Of a stretch of DNA of 64,000 nt, positions 34,888 through 44,387 are shown in pieces (position 1 is the first letter of the stretch; every line of letters starts with the position of its first letter). The translations under genes were made by a program, and so were the position numbers. The notes under the pieces are model-generated. The model saw only the letters and a list, made by a program, of their open reading frames with translations, made no database searches and was not told the origin of the DNA. This DNA is from Mariniflexile jejuense (lineage in GTDB: Bacteria > Bacteroidota > Bacteroidia > Flavobacteriales > Flavobacteriaceae). The stretch spans positions 124,001 to 188,000 of the forward strand of contig NZ_JBHTJI010000042.1 of assembly GCF_042675665.1 (NCBI RefSeq). The letters are read 5' to 3'.

Positions 34888-36684
34888 TTACTTAGTAGTT
34901 AGTATTGGGCTAACACCTATATTACCTGCCATATCTAGTGCCATAAACATTATTTTACTCTTTTTAGAAGCCATACTAATTGGCAGGTTGGATACTGTTA
35001 TGGTTTGAGTATTTGTTGATCCTTCCAAGCCATCAATTAAAGCATCTCCACACAATAAATTTGAAGATGTTATTATTTTGCTTTCACTTTCATCAGGAGT
35101 TTTCCAATAAAGTTTACAACCAGCATCACCCGTGTAATCCCAAAAACCTAAGTGAATTGGATAAACTTTATCTTTTTCAAGATAGATTCCAATTCCTCTT
35201 TTTTTCCCCATAATAAAATCTCCATGATCCCACACTATTAATTGATTGTTAACCATGAGAAAACCAGAATCTTCAGCTTCTAAAAAAAAATAATACACCC
35301 CACTTTTTTCTACTGTTTTAACCCAACCAATCCATTCTGCAGACCAGTAATCATCATTAACTGCTTCACTTAAATTAAAATCGTTTTCAAAATCTATTTT
35401 AGCATCTATCCTTTCAAAAGCAACATTGCCTTGCCAATATGAATAGTTTTCAGTTTCTGGCCTGTTTTTAAATTGCTTAACATCGTATATTGATTTATTG
35501 CTTTTATTTCTGTAAAAACCTTTGAGCCCTGGTACACCGCTCCATGTTTTACCTTTATCTGTAGAAAAAATATATTGAGGCTTAGTATTTACATTTATAC
35601 CCGGAGCTATATCTCTTACATTAATACTAAAACTTAATTTATTTACTGTTTTGTTTTGTTTTATTAAAAAACTACTCCACTCAGATGGTCCTGTGTTATC
35701 ATACATAACAAAAGGCCCACGAATAATATCATTTTTTCTTGCCCTAAAACATGGTGGATTTGGCATTTCGTAAGGATGAAATTTCCATAGTTTACATTTA
35801 TTTTCTCCACCTAATTTGTCATAATAACTTACTTGAGGCGGAAAAATATCTTGAGGAAAAGGTTCTGCTAAAAAAGGACCATCTTCTTCTGGTAAAAAAT
35901 CTTTACCACCTAACCAAGACTCGTGATTATCCCAAGCAAAGTGTGATGCATATGACCAAATCACTTCAACTTTTTTTACCCAATCATTATTTCCATCTTC
36001 TCTTAAATCATATAGAGCTTGTGTTGCTACTCTACCTAAAGCACCGTGATCTGAAGGTGTGTCTAAAAAATCGGGAACCATAACACAATCTGGCTTGTAT
36101 TTACTATACAGTCTCTTTATATCCTGTGATAATGAACTATATGTGTAGGGCACTTCTGTTTTATAACTAAGACCATAACAATATTTTGGAGCATCTACAA
36201 CGTAAGGAGACTTGTTGTATTTAGTTATAGGATTTAAGTATTGTAAATTTCTATCTTCCCACATGCCGTATATACCTCCATCAGGGTAACCCAAAAAAAA
36301 CAGATTATTAACAGTATCTAGTCCTAATGACGCTAGCCCTGGCGTACTTCTATATGCCATTCTATCATAGCCTCTATCAACCATATCAATATCACCATCA
36401 TTATCAAAATCTTTAGCATCCAGACTGCTTTCCCATCTTGGGTAACTCCATTTATTGGCATCGCCTGCTGTTGCAATAACAACAATTAATGTGTCTGTAG
36501 ATTTAATCCTATCATATATCCAACCAGCTTTAAAATATATTTCGTCGTCTGGGTGTGCATGAATAAACATATAAACCTTGGCGTGTATTTTAGTAATACA
36601 CAAACATGAAATAACTGTAGTTAAAACTAATAATTTAATAAATTTTGAAAAATTTTTAGACATTTTAGACATGATACGTTTCAT
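34888..36684 (-). CDS. Secreted PIG-L family deacylase with C-terminal PA14-like domain
   Basis: This 598-residue exported protein starts with a signal segment (KFIKLLVLTTVISCLCITKI). A zinc-dependent LmbE/PIG-L domain follows immediately: FIHAHPDDEIYFKAG with HPDDE at 44-48, and a second metal histidine likely in TPSDHGALGRVA. PIG-L enzymes remove N-acyl groups from GlcNAc-like sugars. Around residue 420-560 a PA14-like beta-sandwich (YWSAEWIGWVKTVEKSGVYY, EAEDSGFLMVNNQLIVWDHG) could bind carbohydrate. It would act in the periplasm or on the cell surface, making deacylated chitooligomers for the GH2 glucosaminidase. The acyl group is not known; see the malonate finding. Confidence 0.85.
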   Translation of the reverse strand: MKRIMSKMSKNFSKFIKLLVLTTVISCLCITKIHAKVYMFIHAHPDDEIYFKAGWIYDRIKSTDTLIVVIATAGDANKWSYPRWESSLDAKDFDNDGDIDMVDRGYDRMAYRSTPGLASLGLDTVNNLFFLGYPDGGIYGMWEDRNLQYLNPITKYNKSPYVVDAPKYCYGLSYKTEVPYTYSSLSQDIKRLYSKYKPDCVMVPDFLDTPSDHGALGRVATQALYDLREDGNNDWVKKVEVIWSYASHFAWDNHESWLGGKDFLPEEDGPFLAEPFPQDIFPPQVSYYDKLGGENKCKLWKFHPYEMPNPPCFRARKNDIIRGPFVMYDNTGPSEWSSFLIKQNKTVNKLSFSINVRDIAPGINVNTKPQYIFSTDKGKTWSGVPGLKGFYRNKSNKSIYDVKQFKNRPETENYSYWQGNVAFERIDAKIDFENDFNLSEAVNDDYWSAEWIGWVKTVEKSGVYYFFLEAEDSGFLMVNNQLIVWDHGDFIMGKKRGIGIYLEKDKVYPIHLGFWDYTGDAGCKLYWKTPDESESKIITSSNLLCGDALIDGLEGSTNTQTITVSNLPISMASKKSKIMFMALDMAGNIGVSPILTTK

Positions 36685-36767
36685 TATAAATTAATACAAA
36701 ACGAACATATAACCTGTTATCGATTTATATTAACTACAATAAATAAGTTTATTTAATAATGAATTAA

Positions 36768-37589
36768 CTAAATTTTAGTTTTAGTTATTTTCTCTACAAA
36801 TTTCAACAGTAATGGATATGCTGGACTATCCATAACATGACCATATCCGTCCATTTCATACAACGTAATATCATTGTGCCCAGATACTTTCATCATTCTA
36901 TAGAAATAAGCATTTTCTTCATACCTGCCTAACATTTCAAGTTCTCTATCACCAGTTATTAATAAAATTGGAGGCGCAACTTTACGAACATAATACAATG
37001 GCGCAAATTCATCAATTATAGGTTGTTTTCCCGGTATCCCTCTTTCCGAACGAATTTGAAAGTGAGTAATTGTATGGCCACTAAACGGAATTAAACCTGC
37101 AACTTTGTTAGAATCTATACTATATTTTTCTAACAGTTTTTTATTCATTACTGCCATTAAAGCGAGATAGCCTCCTGCTGAATGTCCAGAAATAAAAATT
37201 AAATTAGGGTCGCCGTTGTAAGACTCAATATTTTTAAAAACCCAAGCAATTGCTGCAACTGCGTCATCAATACAGTTTTCAGCTTTTACAACATTTGCTA
37301 ACCTGTATCCCACACCTACAATAACACAACCTTTATTTTTTAATTGGCTAGGTATAGATCTTTCACCTGCAGTTAAACCTCCACCATGAAACCATATAAT
37401 AACTGGAGCTTTTGCTTTATTTTTTGGATAATATATATCTAATAGGCACTTTTCTTTTTGATAATCTGATATAATACCTTTTTCTACAGTTAAATAAGAA
37501 ATTGCGCTATCTTGTTTATATTTAACACTTTGAGACATCATACATAGAGGTAACATAAGTATTAAAATGTTTTTAGCTAGTTTTTTCAA
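36768..37589 (-). CDS. Secreted alpha/beta hydrolase (BD-FAE/esterase-lipase type)
   Basis: This 273-residue protein has a signal peptide (MKKLAKNILILMLPLCMMSQ). The esterase triad elements are visible: oxyanion motif HGGG in IIWFHGGGLTAGERS, nucleophile serine in GHSAGGYLALM, an aspartate in LLITGDRELEMLG and histidine in DGYGHVM. It resembles carbohydrate esterases such as feruloyl or acetyl-xylan-type esterases. It probably removes ester-linked groups from the imported glycan. It lies downstream of the SusCD terminator (37750-37790) and upstream of the PIG-L gene, forming a second transcription unit with the malonate genes. Confidence 0.83.
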   Translation of the reverse strand: MKKLAKNILILMLPLCMMSQSVKYKQDSAISYLTVEKGIISDYQKEKCLLDIYYPKNKAKAPVIIWFHGGGLTAGERSIPSQLKNKGCVIVGVGYRLANVVKAENCIDDAVAAIAWVFKNIESYNGDPNLIFISGHSAGGYLALMAVMNKKLLEKYSIDSNKVAGLIPFSGHTITHFQIRSERGIPGKQPIIDEFAPLYYVRKVAPPILLITGDRELEMLGRYEENAYFYRMMKVSGHNDITLYEMDGYGHVMDSPAYPLLLKFVEKITKTKI

Positions 37590-37851
37590 AATACAATAGT
37601 GTTAAATTATTTTTTTAATTAATCTTTGCTTTAACTTTAAATGTTACTACAAATTAATTTTGAATTATATTATAGGTTTTGAGTTAATTATTTAAAACTC
37701 AAAAAAAGGTAATAATTCATGATTTTTTTAATATTAAGAATTTACAGTAAAAAAGATAATCTAATTAAAATAGCATTAGATTATCTTTTTGCTAATTTAT
37801 ATTGGGAGATGAGACTTTTATAAAATTACTTACAACTTTATTTTACAAAAT
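37590..37851. other. Spacer holding the SusCD terminator and the promoter for the esterase-malonate unit
   Basis: This 262-bp AT-rich gap contains the 16-bp-stem terminator at 37750-37790. The sequence left of it (37590-37749) should hold a promoter for the esterase gene. I could not place a convincing -7 box in it. Confidence 0.4.
37750..37790 (-). terminator. Strong bidirectional-type terminator after SusD
   Basis: A perfect 16-bp stem, 37750-37765 with 37775-37790 (core AGATAATCTAAT/ATTAGATTATCT), has a 9-nt loop. Its arms are A-rich and T-rich, so it can terminate in either direction. It lies 62 bp past the SusD stop and separates the SusCD part of the locus from the esterase, deacylase and malonate genes. 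Confidence 0.88.
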
Positions 37852-39471
37852 TTAATCAATAGCATTATTGTTTGCCGATTCTGATAATGGAATTACTAAG
37901 TGCATTATTCCATCATCTGTAGCTTTTGTTCTAATCAATGGTGCTAAAACTGGGTCATTAAAGTTATTATGAACCGAAATAAATTCATTTACAAGAAAAT
38001 CTTTTCCACGTCGTCTAGATTCATAAAATTCATGCCCTTCACCTATTAATTCGTACATACGCTCCCAAGCAATTTTCTTTCTAAAACTTTCTTTTGTTGG
38101 AACATTAGTAAGATTCCAACTTAGTGGGTATGTTCCTTTTCCATTTCTTCTTGCTCTATCCAAAACTTGATTTACATATTGATAAGCATTTGCTGGTCCA
38201 TTAATTTCATTTTCAATTTCTGCTCTTAATAAAAGTATATCTGCATACCTAAGCACTTTCCAATTACACATACTAGCATTACTAGTTCTATTAAAATCCA
38301 AATATTTGGCAACATAAAGATAAGCACCACTTGTAGTTTTGCTTCTTGGATAAACTGTAACAGGTGTGGAATTAACTCTTGTAAAGGATGAATCTATATA
38401 GGTAATATCAACACGAGGGTCGTGTTCTCTAACAGCAGTAATTTTCCCAGTTGTAGCATTTTTTGTGTAATCGCTATATAAATTATCACCCATTTGCTGT
38501 GTCCACATCCAAGGCTGAACTTTAATAAATCCTCCAAATGATCCGTCATACTCATAATCAAGCGGGTTATAAGCTTGGGAAAGATTATTTAAATTCACAA
38601 CATAATTTGCTTGCAATTCAAAAATAGCTTCTCTTGAGTTTCTACCAGCGGTTGAGTGTAATTTTGCTATATCATCTTCCAACATATAATTGTTTGAGGC
38701 TATAACTAAATCTGCATGAGTTTTTGCTTTTACCCATAGTTCTGGCATATTATACCATCCTGCTTGGGTGGCATAAACTTTGGCAAGAAAAGCATCGGCT
38801 GCTGTTTTAATTGGTCCTTGAAAATTTTGTGGCACACCACTACCTGCAGGAAGTAATGTTTTAGCTTGTTCAAAATCTTTAATTATTTGTAAATAAACCT
38901 CAACTTCTGTAGAAAGTGGCGTATGTGTAATGCCAATTGCTGGCTGTAAAGGCATTGGAACTTTTCCCCAAAATCTTACTAATTTAAAATATTGGTAAGC
39001 TCTTAAAAAATAGGCAGAGCCTAAAACCTTTTTATAACCATCTGACAGTTTATCAAAATCCGGTTTGTTAGTTTCAAAATAGTTTGTTATTACATTTAAT
39101 GAATATATTGAACTATAAATATCATTCCAAATGGATGATGACCATGGTTGATTATCTTTAAAAATATTGTTATTATATTCTGCTATATAACCACCTGACG
39201 ATGTTGACCTATATAAAAATGTACCCGAAGCAGCTATTAACTGATGTGTACCTTGATTAGCCCAAAACCCATTTTCAATTTGAAACAGTGCTCCTTTTAA
39301 AGCTAATTCAGCCCTTTCTTCTGTTGAAAATATTTTAGCAGCGTCAACCGCATATTCTGGCTCTTCTTCTAATGTTTCTTCACAAGAAAACAATGCTATA
39401 CCCGTAATTAAAACCAATAAAAATGCTCTTATTTCTAAGGGCTTTACTAAACTTAATATTGAATTTTTCAT
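37852..39471 (-). CDS. SusD/RagB-family glycan-binding outer-membrane lipoprotein
   Basis: This 539-residue protein has a lipoprotein signal peptide (AFLLVLITGIALFSC, lipidated Cys30 followed by acidic residues). The SusD N-terminal region reads YAVDAAKIFSTEERAELALK. A TPR-rich core contains YKKVLGSAYFLRAYQYFKLV and RFWGKVPMP. The C-terminal family segment reads YADILLLRAEIENE. It sits over the SusC barrel and captures oligosaccharides at the cell surface. The gene starts 20 bp after susC, the invariant pairing. From context the ligand should be chitin oligomers, possibly with modifications. Confidence 0.95.
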   Translation of the reverse strand: MKNSILSLVKPLEIRAFLLVLITGIALFSCEETLEEEPEYAVDAAKIFSTEERAELALKGALFQIENGFWANQGTHQLIAASGTFLYRSTSSGGYIAEYNNNIFKDNQPWSSSIWNDIYSSIYSLNVITNYFETNKPDFDKLSDGYKKVLGSAYFLRAYQYFKLVRFWGKVPMPLQPAIGITHTPLSTEVEVYLQIIKDFEQAKTLLPAGSGVPQNFQGPIKTAADAFLAKVYATQAGWYNMPELWVKAKTHADLVIASNNYMLEDDIAKLHSTAGRNSREAIFELQANYVVNLNNLSQAYNPLDYEYDGSFGGFIKVQPWMWTQQMGDNLYSDYTKNATTGKITAVREHDPRVDITYIDSSFTRVNSTPVTVYPRSKTTSGAYLYVAKYLDFNRTSNASMCNWKVLRYADILLLRAEIENEINGPANAYQYVNQVLDRARRNGKGTYPLSWNLTNVPTKESFRKKIAWERMYELIGEGHEFYESRRRGKDFLVNEFISVHNNFNDPVLAPLIRTKATDDGIMHLVIPLSESANNNAID

Positions 39472-39490
39472 TTTTTTGAATTATTAATTA

Positions 39491-42400
39491 TTAAAAAGAA
39501 ACATTAAGACCTATTGTAAACGATATTGGTCTTGGTGAACTCGACCAATCTATCCCAATTCTTGTACCATCGTAGGCAAATGAATTCACTTCTGGATCAA
39601 AGCCTCTGTACTTTGTTAATAGCAGAAGATTATTTCCTGTAAGATATATACTTGCATCTTTAATTCCCAAATCTTTCATTAAATCGGTTGGGAGATTATA
39701 ATTAATTGTTGCTGTTGCAAGTCTTAAAAAACTACCGTCTTCAACCAAAATATCAGCTGAATCTAGCAACGAAAAACCTTGTCTTGGAAATTTACTATCT
39801 ATATTATTTGGTGTCCATCTATCATACCAAGAGTCTGAATATACGTTATATTGTCCTCGTCTATCATTATATCCATTTTGTCCCAACTTTGCGTTGAAAA
39901 TGTTATTACCCTGTTTCCCTGTAAAAACTAAGCGTAACGATATGTTTTTAAAACTTACTTCTGTATTAAAGCCATAGGTGTAATCTGGGTTTGGGTTTCC
40001 TATAATTTGCTTATCTGAAGTTCCAATTTGTCCATCACCATCTTTATCAATAAAACGAACATCTCCTAGTTGAGGTGCAACACCTCTGTATATAGGTGCA
40101 TCGATTAAGTCATCAGCAGTACGGTATAGACCATCCGTTTTTAAACCCCAAAACATTCCAATAGACTCATTCTCAAGAAATATATTTACAGGATCTGTAT
40201 AAACACCTGTTCCTAAACCACTTCCAAAAAAATGAGTTCTACCATCACCAAAAGTATCTTCAGTTCCTAAATCTATAATCTTATTTTTATTAAATCCTAT
40301 ATTTGCACCAATAGACCAAGTAAAGTTGTTTTTGCTATAAATATTGGCATCAACAGTAAATTCTAGTCCTTTATTTTCAATTTCACCTACGTTAACTGTT
40401 GTAGATGTAAATCCATTTGATGCTGGTATTGGTTTGTTTAATAATAAGCGCTCAGTAGTTTTTAAATAGGCATCTATTGCTCCACTAAATTTACCTTTAA
40501 GAATAGACCAGTCTAATCCTGTATTACTTTGTACAGTTTCTTCCCAAACCAGATTAGTGTTAGGTATTCCTGTTGATACAAGACCTGTTATTGTATTACC
40601 ACTATAATCTGCTCCTTGAGTTATATTATAAAGGTTAAGTGTTTGAAAAGGTGCAATACTAGAATTACCCGTTTGCCCCCAACCTGCACGCAATTTAAGC
40701 TGACTAATAAATCCAAGGCTTTTAATAAACTTTTCTTTTTCTAATTTCCATGCTAATGCTAAGGAATGAAAATTATCCCATTTTTTGTCTCCACTAAAAA
40801 CACTCACACCATCACGTCTGAACGTGTAAGTAACTAAATATTTATCCAGTAAAGCATAATTGGCTCTTACAAATGCAGAAACATAGTTTTTAGGATATTC
40901 GTTTGGATTATTATAAACTATACTTTGAGCAAAATTTAATCCTTTTTCACCTAAAATAAGGTCTGAAAAATTGCTTCCATAAATAGATTTAGTAACTGTT
41001 CGATATTGATCGGTTGTAAAACCTAAGGTTCCATTAAGCGAATGTGCTTTTGAGAAATTCTTTTTGAATTGTAGCAAGTTTTCTGTAGAGTAGTTTCTAG
41101 AAGTTAAATTTGATTCACCCAAATAACCGTTATAAGATGCACCTAAACCAATATTATTAGTATAATACCTAACTCTTTCTTTATTTCTAGTGTTGGCATT
41201 AACTTTTAATTGGTATGTTAAAAAATCTGTAAATTTAATATCTGCTCCAACCGAAGCTACAGTTCTAGATTCTTTTGAATTATCGTAATAATCTGAAGCC
41301 CAAAGGTAAGGACTAGATAATGGCTCTCCATCTTCTGCAAAAATATCATCATTGAGAGGAGACGCATTAAGTATTGCATTCATTAAACCTCGATTACCTG
41401 TGCCATCTGTAGATAAATTCATGTCATTAGAATTGTATGTGGTATACAACGTTGATCTTAATGTGATGTTTTTATTTACCTTAACACTCAAATTACTACG
41501 AAGGTCGCCAGATTTAATACTTGAGTTTGGTATTATACCATTTTCATTATTAATACCTGTTGCAAAATAATAATAAACCCCTCCTGTACCTCCACTTACA
41601 GAAACTCTATGTACAGTACTAATAGCCATGGTTGTCATCTCTTCTAACCAATTTATTTGTTCTGTAGGTGTAAGGTTATAGGTATTAATAACCGACGGAT
41701 TTAAAACTGCACTTGAAACATCTCTAAAATACAAATCGTTAGCTGGAATATTTCTAATTTTATATATATTGTTACCATAAAAACCATAACGAATACTAGT
41801 ACCGTCCAAAATAGCATCATCATTTCTCATACTCGCATAACCATTTGCATCTAAAAGTTTTATGCTTCTACTCATAATAGAAGCTGTTGTTGATGTACTT
41901 GCCTTTATAGTTGCTTTACCTTCTTTTCCACTCTTAGTAGTTATTATAATAACACCATTAGCACCTCTAGAACCATAAATTGCAGTTGCAGATGCGTCTT
42001 TAAGAACCTGAATATTAGCAATATCACTTGGATTAATTCCTGACAACCCATTTTGTTGAGCTTGAAAATCGTTTATTGTGTTTGCAAATGGATTTGATGC
42101 ATCCTCGGTTGATGTATTCATTATAATACCATCAACCACATATAATGGTTCATTATCAGACCTTAGCGAGTTTGTCCCTCGAATTCTTACACTTAAAGCT
42201 GCACCTGGAGTTCCAGTTGTACTTGTAACATCCAAACCAGCTACCTTACCTTGTAATAAGTTATTAATAGAGCCACTTCTTAGTGCCTCATTTTCATTGG
42301 GTTTAATTGCCGAAACAGAACCAGTAAGATCATTTTTTTTAACTGTCCCATAACCAATAACTGTTACTTCTTCTAGTGAGCTTGTAGCTTCTTGAAGAAC

Positions 42401-42721
42401 GACATTAATAGTTGTTTGCTCTCCAACCAATACTGTTTTATTAGCCATTCCTAAATATGTAAACATTAATACTTCATTTTTTGAAGCTTTAATAACATAT
42501 TTACCATCAAAATCTGTTGACACTCCTTTTTTGGTTCCAAGTATTACAACACTTACACCTGGTAATGGTTGCCCTGCAACATCTGTTACAATTCCCGTTA
42601 TAGTGCTTTGTACTAAATCTATTTTTGTATTATGAGCATTAGCAAATAATGTAAATAGCATAACCGTTAGAGCTAAAAAGTTTCGATAATGATTAATATT
42701 TTTATTTGTTTTTATTTTCAT
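39491..42721 (-). CDS. SusC/RagA-family TonB-dependent oligosaccharide transporter
   Basis: This full-length protein of 1076 residues has a signal segment (FLALTVMLFTLFANA) and a carboxypeptidase-like beta-sandwich (TGIVTDVAGQPLPGVSVVIL). A plug domain follows (LEEVTVIGYGTVKKNDLTGS, VRIRGTNSLRSDNEPLYVVD, ATAIYGSRGANGVIIITTKS), and then a 22-strand type barrel ending in an aromatic residue (SFTIGLNVSF). It imports oligosaccharides into the periplasm with energy from TonB. Upstream are two GH18 chitinase genes and downstream its SusD partner, so the cargo is most likely chitooligosaccharide. Confidence 0.96.
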   Translation of the reverse strand: MKIKTNKNINHYRNFLALTVMLFTLFANAHNTKIDLVQSTITGIVTDVAGQPLPGVSVVILGTKKGVSTDFDGKYVIKASKNEVLMFTYLGMANKTVLVGEQTTINVVLQEATSSLEEVTVIGYGTVKKNDLTGSVSAIKPNENEALRSGSINNLLQGKVAGLDVTSTTGTPGAALSVRIRGTNSLRSDNEPLYVVDGIIMNTSTEDASNPFANTINDFQAQQNGLSGINPSDIANIQVLKDASATAIYGSRGANGVIIITTKSGKEGKATIKASTSTTASIMSRSIKLLDANGYASMRNDDAILDGTSIRYGFYGNNIYKIRNIPANDLYFRDVSSAVLNPSVINTYNLTPTEQINWLEEMTTMAISTVHRVSVSGGTGGVYYYFATGINNENGIIPNSSIKSGDLRSNLSVKVNKNITLRSTLYTTYNSNDMNLSTDGTGNRGLMNAILNASPLNDDIFAEDGEPLSSPYLWASDYYDNSKESRTVASVGADIKFTDFLTYQLKVNANTRNKERVRYYTNNIGLGASYNGYLGESNLTSRNYSTENLLQFKKNFSKAHSLNGTLGFTTDQYRTVTKSIYGSNFSDLILGEKGLNFAQSIVYNNPNEYPKNYVSAFVRANYALLDKYLVTYTFRRDGVSVFSGDKKWDNFHSLALAWKLEKEKFIKSLGFISQLKLRAGWGQTGNSSIAPFQTLNLYNITQGADYSGNTITGLVSTGIPNTNLVWEETVQSNTGLDWSILKGKFSGAIDAYLKTTERLLLNKPIPASNGFTSTTVNVGEIENKGLEFTVDANIYSKNNFTWSIGANIGFNKNKIIDLGTEDTFGDGRTHFFGSGLGTGVYTDPVNIFLENESIGMFWGLKTDGLYRTADDLIDAPIYRGVAPQLGDVRFIDKDGDGQIGTSDKQIIGNPNPDYTYGFNTEVSFKNISLRLVFTGKQGNNIFNAKLGQNGYNDRRGQYNVYSDSWYDRWTPNNIDSKFPRQGFSLLDSADILVEDGSFLRLATATINYNLPTDLMKDLGIKDASIYLTGNNLLLLTKYRGFDPEVNSFAYDGTRIGIDWSSSPRPISFTIGLNVSF

Positions 42722-42778
42722 GAAGTGTTGTTTCTTTAGTTATTTTTAGTTTGTAAACAATGAATTAATCATTTTTGT

Positions 42779-44233
42779 TTAATTTTTAACAAGTTTTCTT
42801 GTTAATGTTTGATTACCATCAATAATTTTCAAAACATAAAACCCTTTATTTAGTGTCTTAAAATTTACTTCTAAATTATTATCCCCAAGCAATAAAGGCT
42901 TAGTATTCTCCCAAACCAAACGACTATTAATATCATAAACCATTATTTTAGTTGATTCAGGATTATTCGAGTAAAATGAAACATTAAATACCTCTGAGGA
43001 TGGATTGGGAAAAACCGTAAAATGATTTTGTGTGTCTTTAATAATTTCATCGGTACTTAATGTACCCTTACCACCAGTTGTTTTAGAGCTAGAACCACCA
43101 TAAACTGATATTTTTTCATTCATTGCTCTAATTAAAGAATTGCTATTAGTATAATCAAAATCTTGGGTTATTTCCCAAAACATAACCCCTTTTAAGTTAT
43201 TATCTAACACATATTGTCCTTTGGTTTTAATGGTATTTACGCAGTTAAAGTAAAAAGGCACATTACTGTAAGGCATACCTCCACTTGTAAAAGAACTCAC
43301 AACAGCTCTATCTGGTTTACTATTAACAATTGTAGGGTTGCTATCAATTAGGTTTTTATATGATGTAGACAACACTTTTTGTGTAAACTCAGTATTTAGA
43401 GTTTTTGCATAAACAGGCAAACCAATAACATATTTATTAGCTGGAAGACTAAGGTTAGTAATCCATCCCGTATAATATTGATCAAGTTTGGAAATTGGCA
43501 CTTGTGTATCATTACCTATTCTAGATCCTCCTCCGTAAGACATAATTTGAAGATAATCTATATATTGAAAAATACCCGAAATACCTGTACGATCATAACG
43601 TTCTGGGACAAGGGTTGCAGATAAACTTAAAACTTTACCTCCGTTTGATGATGCTTGAGCTGTAATTTCACTTTTTATTTTTTGAAGTAAATTGGTATAC
43701 TCTGCACCTGTATATTTAAGTTGTGTGCCTGAACTTGTAGTGTAATCTTCCCAATCTACATCAATACCATCAAAGCCATTAGCGTGGCAAAATTGAACTA
43801 AATTTGCAGCATATGTTGCTTCATTGGTTGTGTTTTTAATCATACTATGTAAATAATAAGACGAAAGTTCGCCGCCAACTACTAAAATTACTTTTGTATC
43901 TAAACCATTCCAAGCTTTTACGTTTTTAACTCTATCTAACTTAGTAAAAAAGTCTGGATCATTTTGAATATAGGTAAAAGTAGCACTACCATTTACTGTT
44001 TTAGCAGTTCCTATTTGTCCATTATAACTTGAAGTTACAGAGAAAAAATATAAATGAGTTAAATGTGCCATTTTATCTCTTAATTGTGCATTAGTTAAGT
44101 TATTTATAGAATAAGTAGGCAAATAACCGCCAACCACTTTTTGTGCCGAAATATTGGTTAGGGTTCCAATGAAAAAAATAAATAAAAACAGTTTTTGTTT
44201 TTTTGTTAAAAAAGCTTGTAGTTGATTTTTCAT
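42779..44233 (-). CDS. Secreted GH18 chitinase with type IX sorting domain
   Basis: From the ATG at 44233 the protein (484 residues) begins MKNQLQAFLTKKQKLFLFIF.., a clear signal peptide. The ATG at 44302 adds 23 residues before it and is unlikely. The GH18 barrel begins VVGGYLPTYSINNLTNAQLR. Its catalytic motif is DGIDVDWE with the proton donor E162. LQIMSYGGGSRIG and LKGVMFWEITQDFDY are typical. The C-terminal 75 residues are a T9SS type A sorting domain (FTVFPNPSSEVFNVSF), so it is exported to the surface. It cuts chitin internally. The C-terminal domain is very similar to that of the neighbouring GH18 protein. Confidence 0.93.
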   Translation of the reverse strand: MKNQLQAFLTKKQKLFLFIFFIGTLTNISAQKVVGGYLPTYSINNLTNAQLRDKMAHLTHLYFFSVTSSYNGQIGTAKTVNGSATFTYIQNDPDFFTKLDRVKNVKAWNGLDTKVILVVGGELSSYYLHSMIKNTTNEATYAANLVQFCHANGFDGIDVDWEDYTTSSGTQLKYTGAEYTNLLQKIKSEITAQASSNGGKVLSLSATLVPERYDRTGISGIFQYIDYLQIMSYGGGSRIGNDTQVPISKLDQYYTGWITNLSLPANKYVIGLPVYAKTLNTEFTQKVLSTSYKNLIDSNPTIVNSKPDRAVVSSFTSGGMPYSNVPFYFNCVNTIKTKGQYVLDNNLKGVMFWEITQDFDYTNSNSLIRAMNEKISVYGGSSSKTTGGKGTLSTDEIIKDTQNHFTVFPNPSSEVFNVSFYSNNPESTKIMVYDINSRLVWENTKPLLLGDNNLEVNFKTLNKGFYVLKIIDGNQTLTRKLVKN

Positions 44234-44387
44234 AATAAAATAAAATTTTGTTAAAGTTTGTTTAACGTAAAACTCGAATAAATTATCTTTTTTTAAATCC
44301 AATATCTTCCTTAATAGGTTTGATATTATCTAAAAACCTCATTTACAAATTATTAAACAAAAATCCACATAATACAAAGTTTATAAT

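Noticed and set aside
44234..44302. Upstream ATG of the first GH18 gene (23 extra residues)
   Set aside because: The next ATG starts a normal signal peptide; the extra charged segment would block export recognition.
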